Origin: Tubulanus polymorphus
Lineage: Eukaryota; Nemertea; Palaeonemertea; Tubulaniformes; Tubulanidae
Assembly (NCBI RefSeq): GCF_964204645.1
Contig: NC_134028.1
Span: 20,436,153-20,496,152, forward strand
Length of the DNA stretch: 60,000 bases
Direction: 5' to 3'
Shown: positions 1 to 13,115 of the stretch, in pieces
How the letters are laid out: each line of letters opens with the position of its first letter
Numbering within the stretch: the first letter of the stretch is position 1
Notes under the pieces: model-generated
The model's database searches: none
Told to the model about the DNA's origin: nothing
Seen by the model: only the letters and a program-made list of their open reading frames with translations
Translations under genes and position numbers: made by a program

Positions 1-120
1 GGTTTTATTATTTTCTCGCTATTTATTTCTCGTGTTAGAGACCCAGCTACACGCAGAGCCACTGTCGTGTGTATGCGAGACTCGAATGCACCGATAACTA
101 CGAATATGGACATAAGTTTT

Positions 121-545
121 TTGACGCCATAAAAACCGTTACAATGATGTTTAGACACATTGATACCTAATGCGTTACGAAAGGATTTCTGTGTGAGTCG
201 ACGTGCACTACGTCATCGATATAAGCGTTTCAAAATAGCAATTATGATTATTGATTTTGGCGTCTCTTTCTAAATTTAATTCATTTCATAGCTCTTATCT
301 TATTTTTGATCAATCTTTAAAATGATTTTTGACAATGCCCCCTATAACGTCGTCAATATATATAGGGGCTTGACTGGTTGCGCATCAATTCAATTCAATT
401 ATCGACGTATTCAATCCAAAGTAACTTCATTGATCCTTTATAACATATGATTTATACTATGAAATTATGATATCATTCATTTGTCGACAATATTACGTGA
501 TATATATTTGTTTTTTCCAAACTTTCAAATAAGTTTTCGTGTTTA
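121..545 (+). repeat. Dispersed repeat family R1, copy a
   Basis: This segment aligns by eye with 9909-10200 and 11475-11850. Shared landmarks in the same order are a GACGCC..AATGATGTTT start, a CACTACGTCAT block, CAATTCAATT runs, a CATTCGTCGA-like block and a TGTGTTTA-like end. Copies are strongly diverged with indels. No terminal inverted repeats or coding capacity are visible. Most likely an old non-autonomous transposon. Confidence 0.6.
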
Positions 546-959
546 CTTTTACAAGTATATATCGATGGGTAAATGTCGGATCAAGCGAAGCAAACGATTG
601 TAGTCAAATCTTGCGCAATTAAAGATGGCCGCCGTTTTAAGATGCTCTTGTTCGATTCGATTAAAGAACACCAACACAATAAAAACGATTTCGCATTAAT
701 TTTTGTGTGAAAGATCTACATTTCACGCGATGTTCACCTTTAATGTGGAATGGCGGTCTAATCTGGTGAAGTGAAAGCGGATTCTTGGAATCAAAAACGA
801 TCCCTGCTGTACATCGTCAAATAACTCCGGCGTTTCCGGCGAATTCCCTATTTACCGATAATATAAACCGTAGAAAGAAGAGACTGAGCTGATAAAAAAA
901 TTACAGATATACGTGGTACAGTATTGACAGAACAGTTTTGTGAGGAGACGGATAGACGA

Positions 960-1008
960 CGACGAGAGGGAGGGAGGGAGGGAGGGAGAGAGGGGGAGGT
1001 GAGAGGGG
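960..1008. repeat. GGGA-rich microsatellite
   Basis: A purine tract with five consecutive GGGA units followed by GAGAGGGGG. Its complement gives only a proline/serine-rich low-complexity frame, which is not a gene. Confidence 0.8.
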
Positions 1009-2365
1009 GTATGTTGATCTAGGATCAGTTATGGTCGTGTACATGCTATAACACTCTCCCTCTAGCCACTTCAGAAAAAAATGTATATGCAGAGATGAAG
1101 TCATAAAATGACCTGTTACATATTTTTGATTTTAATAATAGTTCTTATGACATACGGTATACATAGTTCATCATCTCAGAAATTTCTTGGGAGGGCGTAA
1201 CTGTTGGGGATGCGTATATGGGAGGGGATGTGCGTGAATCCGTTGCTTACACATCCTACGCATAATACACGGTAAATATCGAATATAAGAGTGTCAGAGG
1301 GTGAGGAGTGTAGTCTGTATCAGACACGACTGGATTGTGTCACACTGATTCGACCCAGCTATAATTTCCCTGCTTCACATCCGATAATGTAATTCCGTTA
1401 CAAAGCTATTCAATTAACTGCGGTCAATTAACGCAGTTCTATTTAAGCCTGCGTGTCGCTGCGGCCTGGAGCGATTCTATACTGCCCGCTCCTCTACAAA
1501 CATTGCTGAGCTACGGCTGCGGTTGCGGTGATGAATGACACATCTTTTGATCGCGCGATTCAGCAGCTTGTGGAGAAAGCAACAGTGCATGAACCATATC
1601 AACCAATATGTACGTGTCTATTCTTAGCGACATGTCATTGATTTTCTTTAGTCGTTGTCGTCGCAAAAATGTCATGAATGTCAAACAAGACTCGAGAGAG
1701 AAGGAGAGCGCGAGAGCAGGTTTTTCAGAGATTCTTGGCCGTGTAAAAAGCTAGTGTACGATGGACAATATGAATAGAGCGAGACCTGAAATGCTGAAAT
1801 TGCACTCCTAGCTAGTTTCACAGTAGCGACATAACAACAGATGTCGCCAGATGAATCTTTTTAGGGTTATCTGCTCATTAGAACCAATTCAAAATATGCA
1901 GGTACCGATCCGGCGATCAATAGAAATTACCCCTCTTTCTTCATTTTGTTCAACTTATATTCGAATAACAGACCCTTAGATTTCAGAATTCGAATCGAAG
2001 GGTCCGAGATTATCGATCGTATGTGACGACAGAGACGCAATTTGCAACTCAACTGGTAGAACGAGAGTGGGGGTGGCTCCGAGAATATCCACATCAGAGC
2101 ACTTGAATCGCTGGTTCTATTTTGTTGGGGTATCATTGTATCGATCATACTTTTACGGAGCTGATACATGTTATCTATTCATCCTCCTCCGCTCATACCG
2201 AGTTGCGTGAGACAAATGCAAGACCTTATAAATAACTTGCAGGAATTTCTATTCTCGGCTAATCTGTTCATTTACTCGGGTGAATCGTGAATTATTCTTC
2301 CGAAAATTTGGCAACGAAAAATTAATTTTCCAAAAATTGTTAGTTTTCAGCTTTGCGTTAGGAAG

Positions 2366-2746
2366 GCATCCTCGCTTGCCAGGGTTTGAATGCCGCGCGC
2401 TGGAGCTCACGTCGATGCTATCCCTGGCAGCAAACCCTTCATTGGTCTATTACATCGCCCAAGATGTCTTGGGCGGACGGGTTCCCGGTCTGCGCCACCG
2501 GTCTATATATCTAGTCAATCAGATACGTGGCATTTATAGGCAAACATCGTGCCGGTAAAAACGCATTTGATTGGCTAGATATATAGACTGTCGGGCGCTG
2601 AGCGGGAACCCGTCCGTAATACACCAATGAAGGGTTTGCGGCCCGGGTTTGTATTGATGCTACGAGATATTATCTAACGTTAGATAATTGCTCGTAGATT
2701 GATGCGAGCTCCAGCGGGTCCCAATCAAACCCTGGCAAGCGATGGT
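2366..2746. mobile_element. Foldback (inverted-repeat) element with nested palindromes
   Basis: The left arm (from CATCCTCGCTTGCCAGGG) is repeated as its reverse complement in the right arm (to CCCTGGCAAGCGATGG). Further matched blocks follow inward: GGAGCTC, CAAACCCTTCATTGGT, GACGGGTTCCCG, and TCTATATATCTAG with CAATCA. The turn lies near 2535-2550. The left arm has an extra 20-nt palindrome at 2456-2475 and the right arm an extra 38-nt palindrome at 2660-2697, so the arms are not simple mirrors. No coding potential. Best described as a MITE-like foldback element; its superfamily is unknown. Confidence 0.75.
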
Positions 2747-3596
2747 GTTGTACCGGAGTTATTCATAACAAATCGAAGTTCATTTAAAAGTTGACGCTCT
2801 CTTCGGGCCCTATGGAGTCCAATATGGGTACCCCGCTTTTGAATTGACGTCATTAGGTGCCGTAGCGAGGATTCGGCGTTAATCCGCAAGGATCGCTAGT
2901 GGCACTAGGTTACCACGCCTCAATTTCCTTCAATCAAATTCTAATCGACTTTTCCCATGAATGAATCAATTTTCAGTGAAATCTATACTAAACACTGAGT
3001 AAGAAGGTCAATCTCATGTCTATCCGATGACTTGTTTGGTAACTTTTGGATTTGGACGCATAAAAATCAAGTTCAAATTTCATTGAAAATGAATGGATTT
3101 TGACTGCAAATTTCGGTCGACAGGTAATTTTAATGGTTGAAGTGTCACCTACATATCGCGGAAAAAGTATCTTTATGTTACTTAGAAAAATCCTAATGAA
3201 GAAAACCCGTTATTGTTACTTTGCAGCAATATATTTCTTATCATCATTGTCATTTTCCACTATTTACTCGTTCATTAAATCAAATTCGACAATTCAGGTT
3301 TGACAAACGCACTTCCAGTACTGAAAGAAATATGATGTTCCGTCTGAACGCGGGAATACCTTTTTAGCACTGACCTTTGAATTAATCTCACAAGACATTT
3401 CCAATGATAACACCGACTGGATTGTAGGACTTGTTGGGGCGTGTTAATGAACTCCATTTACCTACGCAACAGTACGTACCAATCGATCTTGAGATTCAAC
3501 AACGATATCATGAATTTTTAGATCGCCGGGTCGGGTTTTTGGACACGCCTATTTCCAGGATGCGTTATGAAGCCTCAAATGCAATTTGCAGGATGT

Positions 3597-3627
3597 GCCT
3601 CTGCTTCAGTCGATCTGAAGCAGAGGC
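3597..3627. repeat. Perfect 13-bp stem hairpin
   Basis: GCCTCTGCTTCAG is followed by the 5-nt loop TCGAT and its exact reverse complement. It stands alone, with no coding frame or poly-T terminator around it. Function unknown; could be the core of a small foldback element. Confidence 0.85.
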
Positions 3628-3885
3628 TTTGAGTGATATAACTGTTTGATTAATTTGAATCGGTCCGGTCCCGACGTAAATATTCCGCATTCTCCAATCA
3701 AAACAAGTTTTCAAATGAAAATCACCTCAAACTAAATTAGATTGACGTGAGTATCTGTAACAATGTTCATATCAGGTTCAAATCACCGACAAAAAATTTT
3801 ATTTCAATTTCTTTGATCTCCTTCAGTTCAAAGGGGGCAGCTATGCAGAAAACCCGTTATAGCTCTTTTCCGGCTATTTGAAAAA

Positions 3886-3911
3886 ATATATATATATATA
3901 TATATATATAT
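3886..3911. repeat. (TA)n microsatellite
   Basis: An uninterrupted TA run of about 13 units following an AAAAAA stretch, at the end of the segment that carries AAAACCCGTTAT. Probably the tail of a transposon copy. Confidence 0.85.
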
Positions 3912-6642
3912 TAGTGGTACTTATCATCTATGAACTAATTAACATGAATTCCATTTTACACGATATGATGAAATATTCAAATGTATTAAAATTTAGTTCT
4001 AGTTGCAGGACGTTCAAACTTCCCATCCTCATTTTACTATTCAAGTCTTTATCAAATATCGAGATTATCTGAAATACGAAATTGATATTTCAAAATCAGT
4101 ATCACGACTATCATCACCACGATCATCACTATCACGGCTATCACTATCACTATATCGCGTTCTGTTAGAACGAAATACATAATTTATAATTTGAGTTGAG
4201 ATTGATTTTGATATTGTAACCCGAGTCGCAACCGCAGAAAACGCAATTTTCCGATTGAAAACGTTCTTAAGGCTCTCGGCGGTAACTGCGGTTATCAAAA
4301 CTGAAGTCAGCGGGGATTTCCTCAGCTATTAGAGCTGCAAATTAGTTATGACACCAGCGGAATATAGTGCGGTGAGTTTAACGGCTAAATCTGCGACATC
4401 TATGACGAAATCTGTAATCTTAATATCGTGCAAATTATAGACACGTGATGGCTGTGATTTATTGCCATATTGGGATATCATCAATTTTCAATTTTCTTAA
4501 TCAGTTGCATCGTGTTCAACATCGCTCTCTTCCTCAGCGCGGGGCTGTATTTAACAAGTGACAGGGGTGGGGGAGGGGCGGCAGTTGCTATACCCAGATG
4601 TTAGAAAAAGTTCCCATTTTGAACATATTATTGTATTATCATATCTTTTTCGGATTTCTTTGCCACCCCTAAAATTCAAATGCTAGGTACGGCCCTGAGC
4701 AGGGGGTCATAATATTGCGGTAATCTTGCTTTGAGTTCCAGATTTCGTAGGAATGAAATACATATATATTCGTGGGCTGCAGTTCCTATTCCTAAGATCT
4801 GACCATGTTCATGTTGGGAGAGAGTGCAAAAGGTTGTAGTGTAGAGAGGGGTTAAAAGGCAGAGGCCCGATGGAGTGTAGGTGTGGGGAGGGAGTAGCTA
4901 AATAGGTAGTTTGTAACGGGATCAGCACTAGTTTCTATCCATCACTAACGGTTTTAAATCAATACCACGATGGTTTTCGTGTATAGAACTCTTATAGTTA
5001 TCACTCGAGCGCTGATTCCAGTTGATTCCTCCCACTGATGATAGCCGAGTGATTCCCTCGTCAATATTGGAGACGAATCGAAATGACAGGATAAATATAG
5101 TATTAACCCGATCCCTAGTGGGGGTCGCGTTAATCTCTACTCCAGGCGTTACTGCGTTATACTACTGGATTCACAGTATATTTTATAACAACCGGAGAAA
5201 ACGATTATCGAGTAATATACACAGCCGGGGGCGTCCATCATCGTGTACTGACAGTGCAGCCCGGGGCATCCACCATCGTGTGTACTAACAGCGCGGACCG
5301 ACTGGTCGTCCACTATGCAAATAGATTTATATCGAAGAAACCCAATAATAGCGTCTCATAAATCATATAATCTGAAATAGGCGATATCGATATAAAACAG
5401 GTGTCCGCGCTATATTAAACATATAAACATATATAACCGCGCTGTAGGAATGTTTCTTGTGATTTGTCGTCGGTGATAACGAGAAATACAGATTCTCCAG
5501 CCATATAACACCCCCCCCCCCCGCTCATGCATACGTACAACCGCCTCCCTCCGCAGGGATCCGAAACTGGTTCAGTTTGATTCGGACTTTGAGTCCGACC
5601 CGAGTAGCTCGAGCGACAATCAAACTTGCTCGGGTTCCACCCGAGTGACGTCCTTTTCGACTCGAGTTCGAGCCTCCAGCCGAGGAGAGTTGAACGCTAG
5701 CGAGACGGCGGCGTTTTGAGCAGAAGAAGCGAACATGTAAGATTGAAATTGCATTTCTTGCGCCGGCATTCATTTTCAGTGGAAAACGTTTCGATCATTT
5801 CGTAGTAATGCGATCTGATGACCCAAATCGATACCTGACGGAATTTTTGATAGATGTTTTTGGTATGGCGAGACTGCTAAGTTCTTCCCGCGTTTGGTAC
5901 GTCGATTGCAGTCTCGGATCTCCGTCTATTTCTCCCCTCACAAGTCTCTCTCCAAACCATTTCGGTCTTTGTTCTCCCATCCCTAACTCCCCCTCCTCGC
6001 TGTTCCTCCACAGTGCTTTCTCTTGCCGCCCCTCTAAGCCGTCTCTCTCCTTTCTCGATCCCCAGCCTCTCTGTTCTCCTGTGTGAGCCCTTGTTCGCCG
6101 CTCAATCCGCGCTCGTATCGACGCTATTTCTATTATTCACATCGTGTTTCATGTAATATCGCTTTTATCAAACATTCCTATCGACGAACAATCAAAGCCA
6201 ATAAGATCGTAAAAATCAGCAATAATCTTCCCGCAGCTGATTGTGATTAGAATATATTTACATACAGATTTATAGTTGCACCAGAGTCACACATCGAGTA
6301 CGCGGTTAAACGCTTCAACGACGAGGAACTAAGCCCATTTTAGATATCAGTTAAACCAAAAATTCATTGGTTAAACCCAGTTTTGTAAGGGTAAATCTAT
6401 TAACTAACAACACAAGCGTCCAATTCCGCTAAATTTTGTGATCACCATTGATTATCACAGGGCTGTTGCAAATTATTTGGGATTGTCAGTCAGAAAATGG
6501 TCATTTTCCCATATTTTCTTGGGGAAACCAAAAAGCCCGTAATAGGCTTTGTGCCTTCAATGCTGTAGGGCCTGCAAACAATGAGGCCTTATACCTGGAT
6601 ACGTCGCACAGCGCCTGCAAAAGCAGCTTGAGATTTGTACGA

Positions 6643-6790
6643 CCAGGGGCCATTTGCGTAGTCATGGCTTAGACTTAAGAAAAATCTAAGACCAACTTTA
6701 GTTCTATAGCCAATGTAACAACTTAAGATCAGTCGTGAAATTTAAGACCACTTTTGGACTTAAGTCACGACTGTGCAACTGGGCCCAGGG
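6643..6790. mobile_element. MITE-like inverted-repeat element
   Basis: The left end (GGGGCCATTTGCGTAGTCATGG then CTTAGACTTAAG) is an imperfect reverse complement of the right end (GGACTTAAGTCACGACTGTGCAACTGGGCCC). The inside is rich in TTAAGAC/CTTAAG. About 150 bp, no coding capacity. A related fragment with CTAGACTTAAG and TGTGCAACTTTAAGG lies at about 7025-7125. Superfamily not assignable by eye. Confidence 0.55.
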
Positions 6791-7530
6791 GATTAGTGGA
6801 ACTTTCTTTTTTAAAGGTCGGAGGTGTCATCATCGAGCACCGAAAGAGCGACGCTCGGTAATGGGAGGGGAATTTTTACGATAAATGCACATTTCTGCGT
6901 GAGTGGGAATTGGAAATACGAGTTTGGGTGGAACTGATTTGGGAATTTTGGAATTACGAATTATTGGTCCAACCAAGGTCGACAGGTCGGACCTGCTGCA
7001 TCTGCCCTGTATCATGGGTATTTGAACCTGGACCTAGACTTAAGATAAGCTTAAGTTGCATCGACGATTGATTTGATATTTCATACTTTTTGCTGATGAT
7101 GACTCTGTGCAACTTTAAGGTCAGCCATGCAGCGCTGTGCCGAAATTGGCCAAATCTCAAGATACGTCCTGATTTGTAAGCGCATCAGTGAAAACTAAAA
7201 CCCTCAAAAATCTTTTCATTAGTATATCATATACTAATGAAATAATCATTTAAAAACATATTCTATTGTTTTTAAAGTTTCGTCGGGAAACCACTGTACC
7301 CGGGAGTTTTAACCGGCTAATAAAATCTGAATTGAATTGAATTCATTTTTTTATCTCGCGTGTTAATCTACCCATGATTCAATAACAATCATCTTTCAAC
7401 TTCCGCTGACACTTCATAATAATTGAAGCCGTGACTATTCGCTGTTTGATGTGATGATAACAATCTATGAGTGAATATTATAGACGAGACATTCACAGTT
7501 TATACGCTATCGCTCTGTATAAAATGGCAT

Positions 7531-7540
7531 CCGCCGCCGC

Positions 7541-7592
<52 letters not shown>

Positions 7593-7604
7593 GCTGCTGC
7601 TTCT
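7531..7604. repeat. CCG/CTG trinucleotide repeat
   Basis: Four CCG-type units are followed by about 20 CTG/GCT units with one ACT interruption. It gives poly-Ala and poly-Leu frames that are artefacts. No exon is identifiable around it. Confidence 0.9.
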
Positions 7605-9580
7605 GATCGAGTACTATTTCAACAAGAATCACCAAAGGTCATCCAATAACAGTTTTTCATTCACACACAATTTCAGGGTGTCGCCAGCGTTGTTATAGTT
7701 TGATGTGGCTTTGCGTCAAAATCCTATCATCGTTCCCTAAATCATACTTTACTTGGCAAATTGTATGCATTAATGCAGAACTTCTGTAATCAAACTTGAA
7801 ATAAAGACTGGATAGCTGATCGAAAATACTAGATCACCCAGACTAAACACTTGTCACGGAACATAGAATCTAATTACGGGTAAAACTAAAGTATATTTGG
7901 TGTTGAGTGCTTCCTTCCTGTTTTCAATATTTACATACATGAATTCGAACTTAACCGTTTCAAGCTTAACCTTATTTTTTCATGAAATTGGATCCACATC
8001 GCATACAATCAATATTTCTATATCTCGTACCCCGCAGTATCTACTGCGCATATAGATGGAGTTGATGTTTATTGCCCTTATATAGTTCTCATTTTCAACC
8101 AATCAAAATGTCAACAGCCTTGAACGCCGGTGGATTACTGCATCGTTTAAAACAAACACGACTGCGGATTTTCAACAGTTCCCGAGATAATTGAGAACAA
8201 AAACTCGCTGGGGGAGAAAACGGCGAGGAAATGCGAGAATCGAGTTGTTAAAGTAGATGGGGATAGATCAGCGTGAATGAATGAATGATGTGTCGATGGT
8301 TAATTTAGTAAATGATTGATGATAAACAAACTGACTGTATCTCCCTTGTGAGTGTGAACAGCAGGTCAAGGTATGAGCTCTGTATCGACGGTGTGGGGGT
8401 GGGGGGCATGGAAAATCAGCGATTATACTACGGGATAATTTCGACCTATCCGTCCCGGAAGGCTTGATACCCCGGACTAATCAATGTCACTACGGTGACT
8501 GATGGAAGAGTCGGTCAGCCTATTCAAAACCAGTAAACCGAACCAACTATACTAAGAGAGGGCCCAGGATTGTTAAAATGTCAAGAGTCGAAGAGGCTTC
8601 CACCCCCCCCCCCTGTATCAGTGGTTTCCCTAGCCAACGGACCTATACCCCTGCACTACTGTAGGCCTAGAACTGTGTACCACTCTGTACCACTGCGAAT
8701 GGAGGTTAGAAGTCAGTTTCTGTACCACACTGCAAGTGAAGAATAAGCAGGGGTTCGGTCTCTGTACCAGCGCGAGTGGTTAGACATCGGTCTCTTCGAT
8801 AATCATGAAAGTGAATGAATTCAATTTAAACATGATACAATCAGATACAGTTGTATAATTCTATACGTAGGGTCTGCTGTCTAAATGGCAGATGGTCGCA
8901 TTGGAATTCAATAATCAGGTTACCCTCTATATCATTCCTATACCGCTATATCCCTCACAACCATATTTCACCCCAGCTATCCTTTCTCGCTCATTAGCCA
9001 AAATCCTGATCCATCCACCTCTTGACGATATAGCGTAAAATTGATATTTTTATAACACAGTTTTCGTGATGTAAACCAGACGATATTTCACGCACTGTAC
9101 AAACTGTGTTGATTTTTTGTGGATAATGATTCCTAAACATTTACAAAAAGAACGACGCACGGCAGTGATTTTATCGGAGCCTTACGTATATAATCGGATC
9201 ACAGTACATCCTCTCCCCGCCCCGCGCCCCACCGTACCTGGGAATAATCTATTTTCAGATCAAATATTCTCGACTCGGGGATTGATATATCTCTAAACTA
9301 GACAATAACATCTCCCCGGCCTCTCATCGACGATCAATGTAACCATGGACATTATTCCAGGCATATCTATACGCTACATATTCAATTGGATGTCATATTG
9401 CGGGAGTATTACATAATCTTAGATTACTGACTAAAACAGGTCAATATCATAGGCAAGCTTTTAACGAGACTTCAAAATACAGAGAAAGGACATTTTCCAC
9501 CAATAATGTTTTCTATTTATACACAAATGAAACAATAATCGCTCGAATCACTGCTCTTCCCGCGCTGAAAATAGCACCAC

Positions 9581-9650
9581 GTAGCTGATTCGAATCCACG
9601 GGAACTCATTATTATGCTAGTCCAGCGCGCTACCGAATCCAAGTGACTAC
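9581..9650 (-). mobile_element. tRNA-derived SINE remnant
   Basis: On the minus strand there is a Pol III A-box-like TAGCGCGCTGG followed about 35 nt later by a B-box-like GGATTCGAATC, with an anticodon-arm-like segment between. The 5' acceptor half of a tRNA is not present, so this is not a functional tRNA gene. No poly-A or simple-repeat tail was recognised. Confidence 0.45.
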
Positions 9651-9908
9651 CTGAGTCTGGTCTGTGTAGTGACTAGTCGCAACCAGTCAAGTGTGGTGAC
9701 TTTATTCACTAACAACTAACAGTACCCGGTATAAATCTCTGATTACAAGTATTTCTTATAAAACTGGAAGAATCTTTTTTTTCCAAAATTCAGTAATTGG
9801 ATGAACTGTTGCCTTATCGAAAGATAAAAGCGCCTATCGTAGTTACGATGGGCTTTTGGGGATTCGCACGAACGTTCGAGCTTATTAAGAGAACAAGGTA
9901 TCATCTTA

Positions 9909-10200
9909 CTGACGCCGTAAAAACCACTACAATAATGTTTTTATACACGTTGATAACACTATAGTCCACTGAGCGAGTCGAGATGCCCCACGTCATCAGC
10001 GTTCGTTGTTTCAAATATCAATGACATTTGTGAATTTTGGGGTTCGCATCGTAATCAAATTCATTTCAATTCAGTCTTATTTTCAATTTGATAAATTTTC
10101 ATTATTGGTCCATGATAATATATCAAATCATACATTCGTCGATACTATAAGGCAATATTCGTGTTTTACGTATTTTGTCATGTTTTATAGTTACCAACAG
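9909..10200 (+). repeat. Dispersed repeat family R1, copy b
   Basis: Shares the GACGCCGTAAAAACC start, CACGTCATC block, ATTCATTTCAATTCA run and CATTCGTCGATA block with copies at 121-545 and 11475-11850. It is the shortest copy: the GGGGCT..GGTTG section seen in the other two is missing. Confidence 0.6.
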
Positions 10201-11474
10201 TTTTGGGTGTTATTCTGAATCTTCGGAGAAAAGATTTGATGATTTCAATGATCGTTTCCAATGATCGATGTTGTTTTGTTGTTGTTTTTGTCTACGCAAG
10301 GTGAATATAATGTTTTTGTGCAATTTTTCAGCAGGAAGGTAAATCCGATGAACCCAGTGTACGATGTTAACGATGACAGTAAGATGTTTGCTCGGATATT
10401 CTGGTCGATTTACCGTCAGTTTAATTATCGTCATCATGGCCTCTCTAGAACTACCATTAGCGGGTATGTATCTACAATTTCCGGTCGAAAATGTGTATAC
10501 GTCATACAGCTCCGCAGCATGGGAACGAGTACCTACTCAAACAAGGATATCTCCCCCTATTCAAAAAGACACGGAATTGGTTTGATAAAATTTCGAGTTC
10601 CTATATCTACGAACTGGATTTGATGCAATATTGCCCTGCTTGGGACGTTTCCTTGGAAACGCATTTTGTTAATGTACAATATATACATAATATGTAAAAA
10701 TATGTTTTTAAATGTCGATATGTAATATGTAAATCGATAATGTATAATTGCGGCATTGTAAGACATTAATATGAAAACTGTAGCCTAAATTCTGTTTTTA
10801 CTGCTGTATCTATAAAACATGATTATGCCTTCTGATTGATCAATATGTGATATGAAATCATGCGCATGCGCGATGCGAGAGGCTAACAGTTCTATTTGTA
10901 TTTGAGCTGTCTTCGAAATTACGACTAACAAATGGCACGCGGTTTGGCGTCGTATTTGCGAAACACATTTAGCAAAGAGAACAAAAAGAGAGAAGGGTGA
11001 GAGGCCGCGCCAGGAGAGAAAGGGGGAGGGGAGAGGGATGGAAAGAGGACAAGGAAGGGAGAGACGAAAGCGGACGAGACGAGATAGAGAGAGGGGAGCG
11101 GAGAGAACTGCCTCAAGTCACAATATTTGCAGAACGCTTATTAATATACGGTACAGAGATCGACGCTCGACGCTCGACGCAATGATCTAAATATTGATTT
11201 GTGGAACTACGTCACCAGTTTATTAGTGTAATGTTTTATACCTCGGGCTAAAGAGAAGTTTATTCCACTCTCCGAGAGATTGTGCGTGTATGCGCACTGG
11301 GTGTTCTATTCTTAGCCCGAACTCTCACGATTTATTCGAGGAAATCACGACTTCAATGAAATACGCAGAATTTCAAATTCCAAAAACAATTTGAATACGC
11401 AATTCAATTTACAGTTACATTAACAGTTTCAAACTCATATGACTTCATTAAGGGATAAAATCGATTTCTACACT

Positions 11475-11850
11475 TTTTGACGCCTTTTTTGACGCCCAAT
11501 AATGTTTATATAAGATACCTTGTATGCGTATGTATTGTTTCTCTGTGACTGTCGATGTGCACTACGTCATTAATATCCGCTTTCCAAAATAACAATTACA
11601 ATTATGAACTTTTGCGTTTATTTTGTTATTAGATATATTTCATAATTCTTAATCAATTTTTGATAAATCTAATAATCTTTCTTGAGAGGATGTGCGCAAT
11701 ACGACATCAATATATCGGGGCTACAGACTGGTTGCCGTTCAATTCAATTCTAATATCCGTTCAATTCCAACTTCGATCCTTACTGACATATAATCTACAT
11801 TATAGTATCATTCGTCGACGATATTAAGCAATAAATGTGTTTATTTTCTT
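11475..11850 (+). repeat. Dispersed repeat family R1, copy c
   Basis: Same landmarks as copy a: GACGCCCAATAATGTTT, GTCGATGTGCACTACGTCAT, TATCGGGGCTACAGACTGGTTG, CAATTCAATTC and CATTCGTCGACGATATTA. The best match to copy a; the two together would allow a consensus of about 400 bp. Confidence 0.6.
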
Positions 11851-12372
11851 GTTCTAAATGATATCTCATCTGCGCGTCGAAATCGTGCTCTTGCTTCCCC
11901 TGGAATTCCCTTTACAAGATAAAATAAATTTTGCTGCGAATTAACTCGGATATATGAAAAAGTGTTAATTATTGAGCACGAACATATTTTTATAGCATTT
12001 CTGTATGCAATTCAAGGTCAGAACAGACTTTACATTCATATGCTTTACTTAACTTTATATGGAGCCACACGCGTTTCCGGTTTATTGGAGACACGAATAA
12101 CCAGATACATTCGGTTGTAAAACGGTATTTCCATTTCGTGTGAAATTATCATTTATTTTACTGGTAATGACACCGTAATTAATGACCCAACTGCTTTTAT
12201 GCGCACGAAATTCGATAAAATTGAACGAATAATTTCATGTCGACTCGCATGAATATTATCCTTATTTACTGAATTTCGTATTCCTCAATGAAAAGTAACA
12301 CCAGCTAAGAATACACGAAAACTCTATATCATCATTTACTGAATGTTGAATTTATTTATTGTTTATTTGCAG

Positions 12373-13083
12373 AAGTTGATATTTGTCATTCATCCTATTA
12401 TACGTACCCTCAATGCGTCGATAACAGAGATGGCTACGGCTGCAGATGCGGACCAGGATTCTACTGGAATACTAAAACTTGTATATGTAAGTACTCCAGC
12501 TAACAGTTTCGCGGGACATCCCCGGAACCCAACCTTTGGGCATTTACCTTGATATGAAGGGATGATCAGTTTTTGAAAGTGTGATGAAAAAATTTCTAAT
12601 GTCTGGTGTTTGTAGTTCGCATTCAATCAAAAAATCTCGGTTGTCCTGAAAATAGGGCGCAAGGTTCAGAGTCCCTAGTATGGCTTAACTTTCCCCGAGA
12701 CGTGACGTAACATTCCTTTTCGACGCACATACCACGGCGAAAGGAAAGTCATACAATGTACTTGTGAATAATTAATGCGACGTGTTTTCACTGAAACACG
12801 AGTTGCATCCTTCCGTTTAATAACTAATGGGGATCAGACTTCAAGGTAAAATCCTCATCGTCTAGAACAGTGAACACGAACAGTGACAGCGACTACTAAA
12901 AATACACTTCAACAACTAGGAAATTCTTTCATCATAGAGCGATAGAAAGTAAGTGACGACAGAACAGAGAGAGGGGGGAAGGTAGGATCGAGGGAGGGGA
13001 GGGGGAGGGGGAGGGAGAGGGGGAGGGGGAGGAAGAGGGAGAGGGAGGGGGAGGGGAGGGGAGGGGGAGGGGAGGGGGAGGGG

Positions 13084-13115
<32 letters not shown>

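Larger units (their letters stand above)
1..2365. other. Gene-free stretch
   Basis: No exon with recognisable protein similarity was found on either strand. Open frames here are short and low in complexity. The stretch holds one copy of a dispersed repeat (121-545) and a GGGA-rich tract (about 960-1008). Upstream exons of the EGF/pentraxin gene could lie here unseen, because short exons without a cysteine or other signature cannot be recognised by eye. Confidence 0.5.
2747..7525. other. Gene-free stretch with small repeats
   Basis: No recognisable exon was seen. Contents: a perfect 13-bp hairpin at 3597-3627, two repeat ends containing AAAACCCGTTAT at about 3205 and 3850 (a reverse-complement relative lies at about 59230-59260), a TA run at 3886-3911, a degenerate ATCAC-type run near 4085-4160, a C run near 5510-5521, and a MITE-like element at about 6643-6790. 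Open frames of 60-92 codons show no domain signatures. Confidence 0.5.
7605..12372. other. Gene-free stretch or long intron
   Basis: No recognisable exon on either strand. Contains a SINE remnant (9581-9650), R1 copies b and c, and a GA-rich stretch near 10985-11105. It lies upstream of the EGF exon and may be intron or 5' flank of that gene. Confidence 0.45.

Noticed and set aside
7467-7698. Poly-Ala / poly-Leu proteins
   Set aside because: Artefacts of the CCG/CTG repeat at 7531-7604; no neighbouring exon.
10261-10623. 120-codon open frame
   Set aside because: Overlapped by other frames of similar length on both strands, no domain signature and no supporting splice signals.
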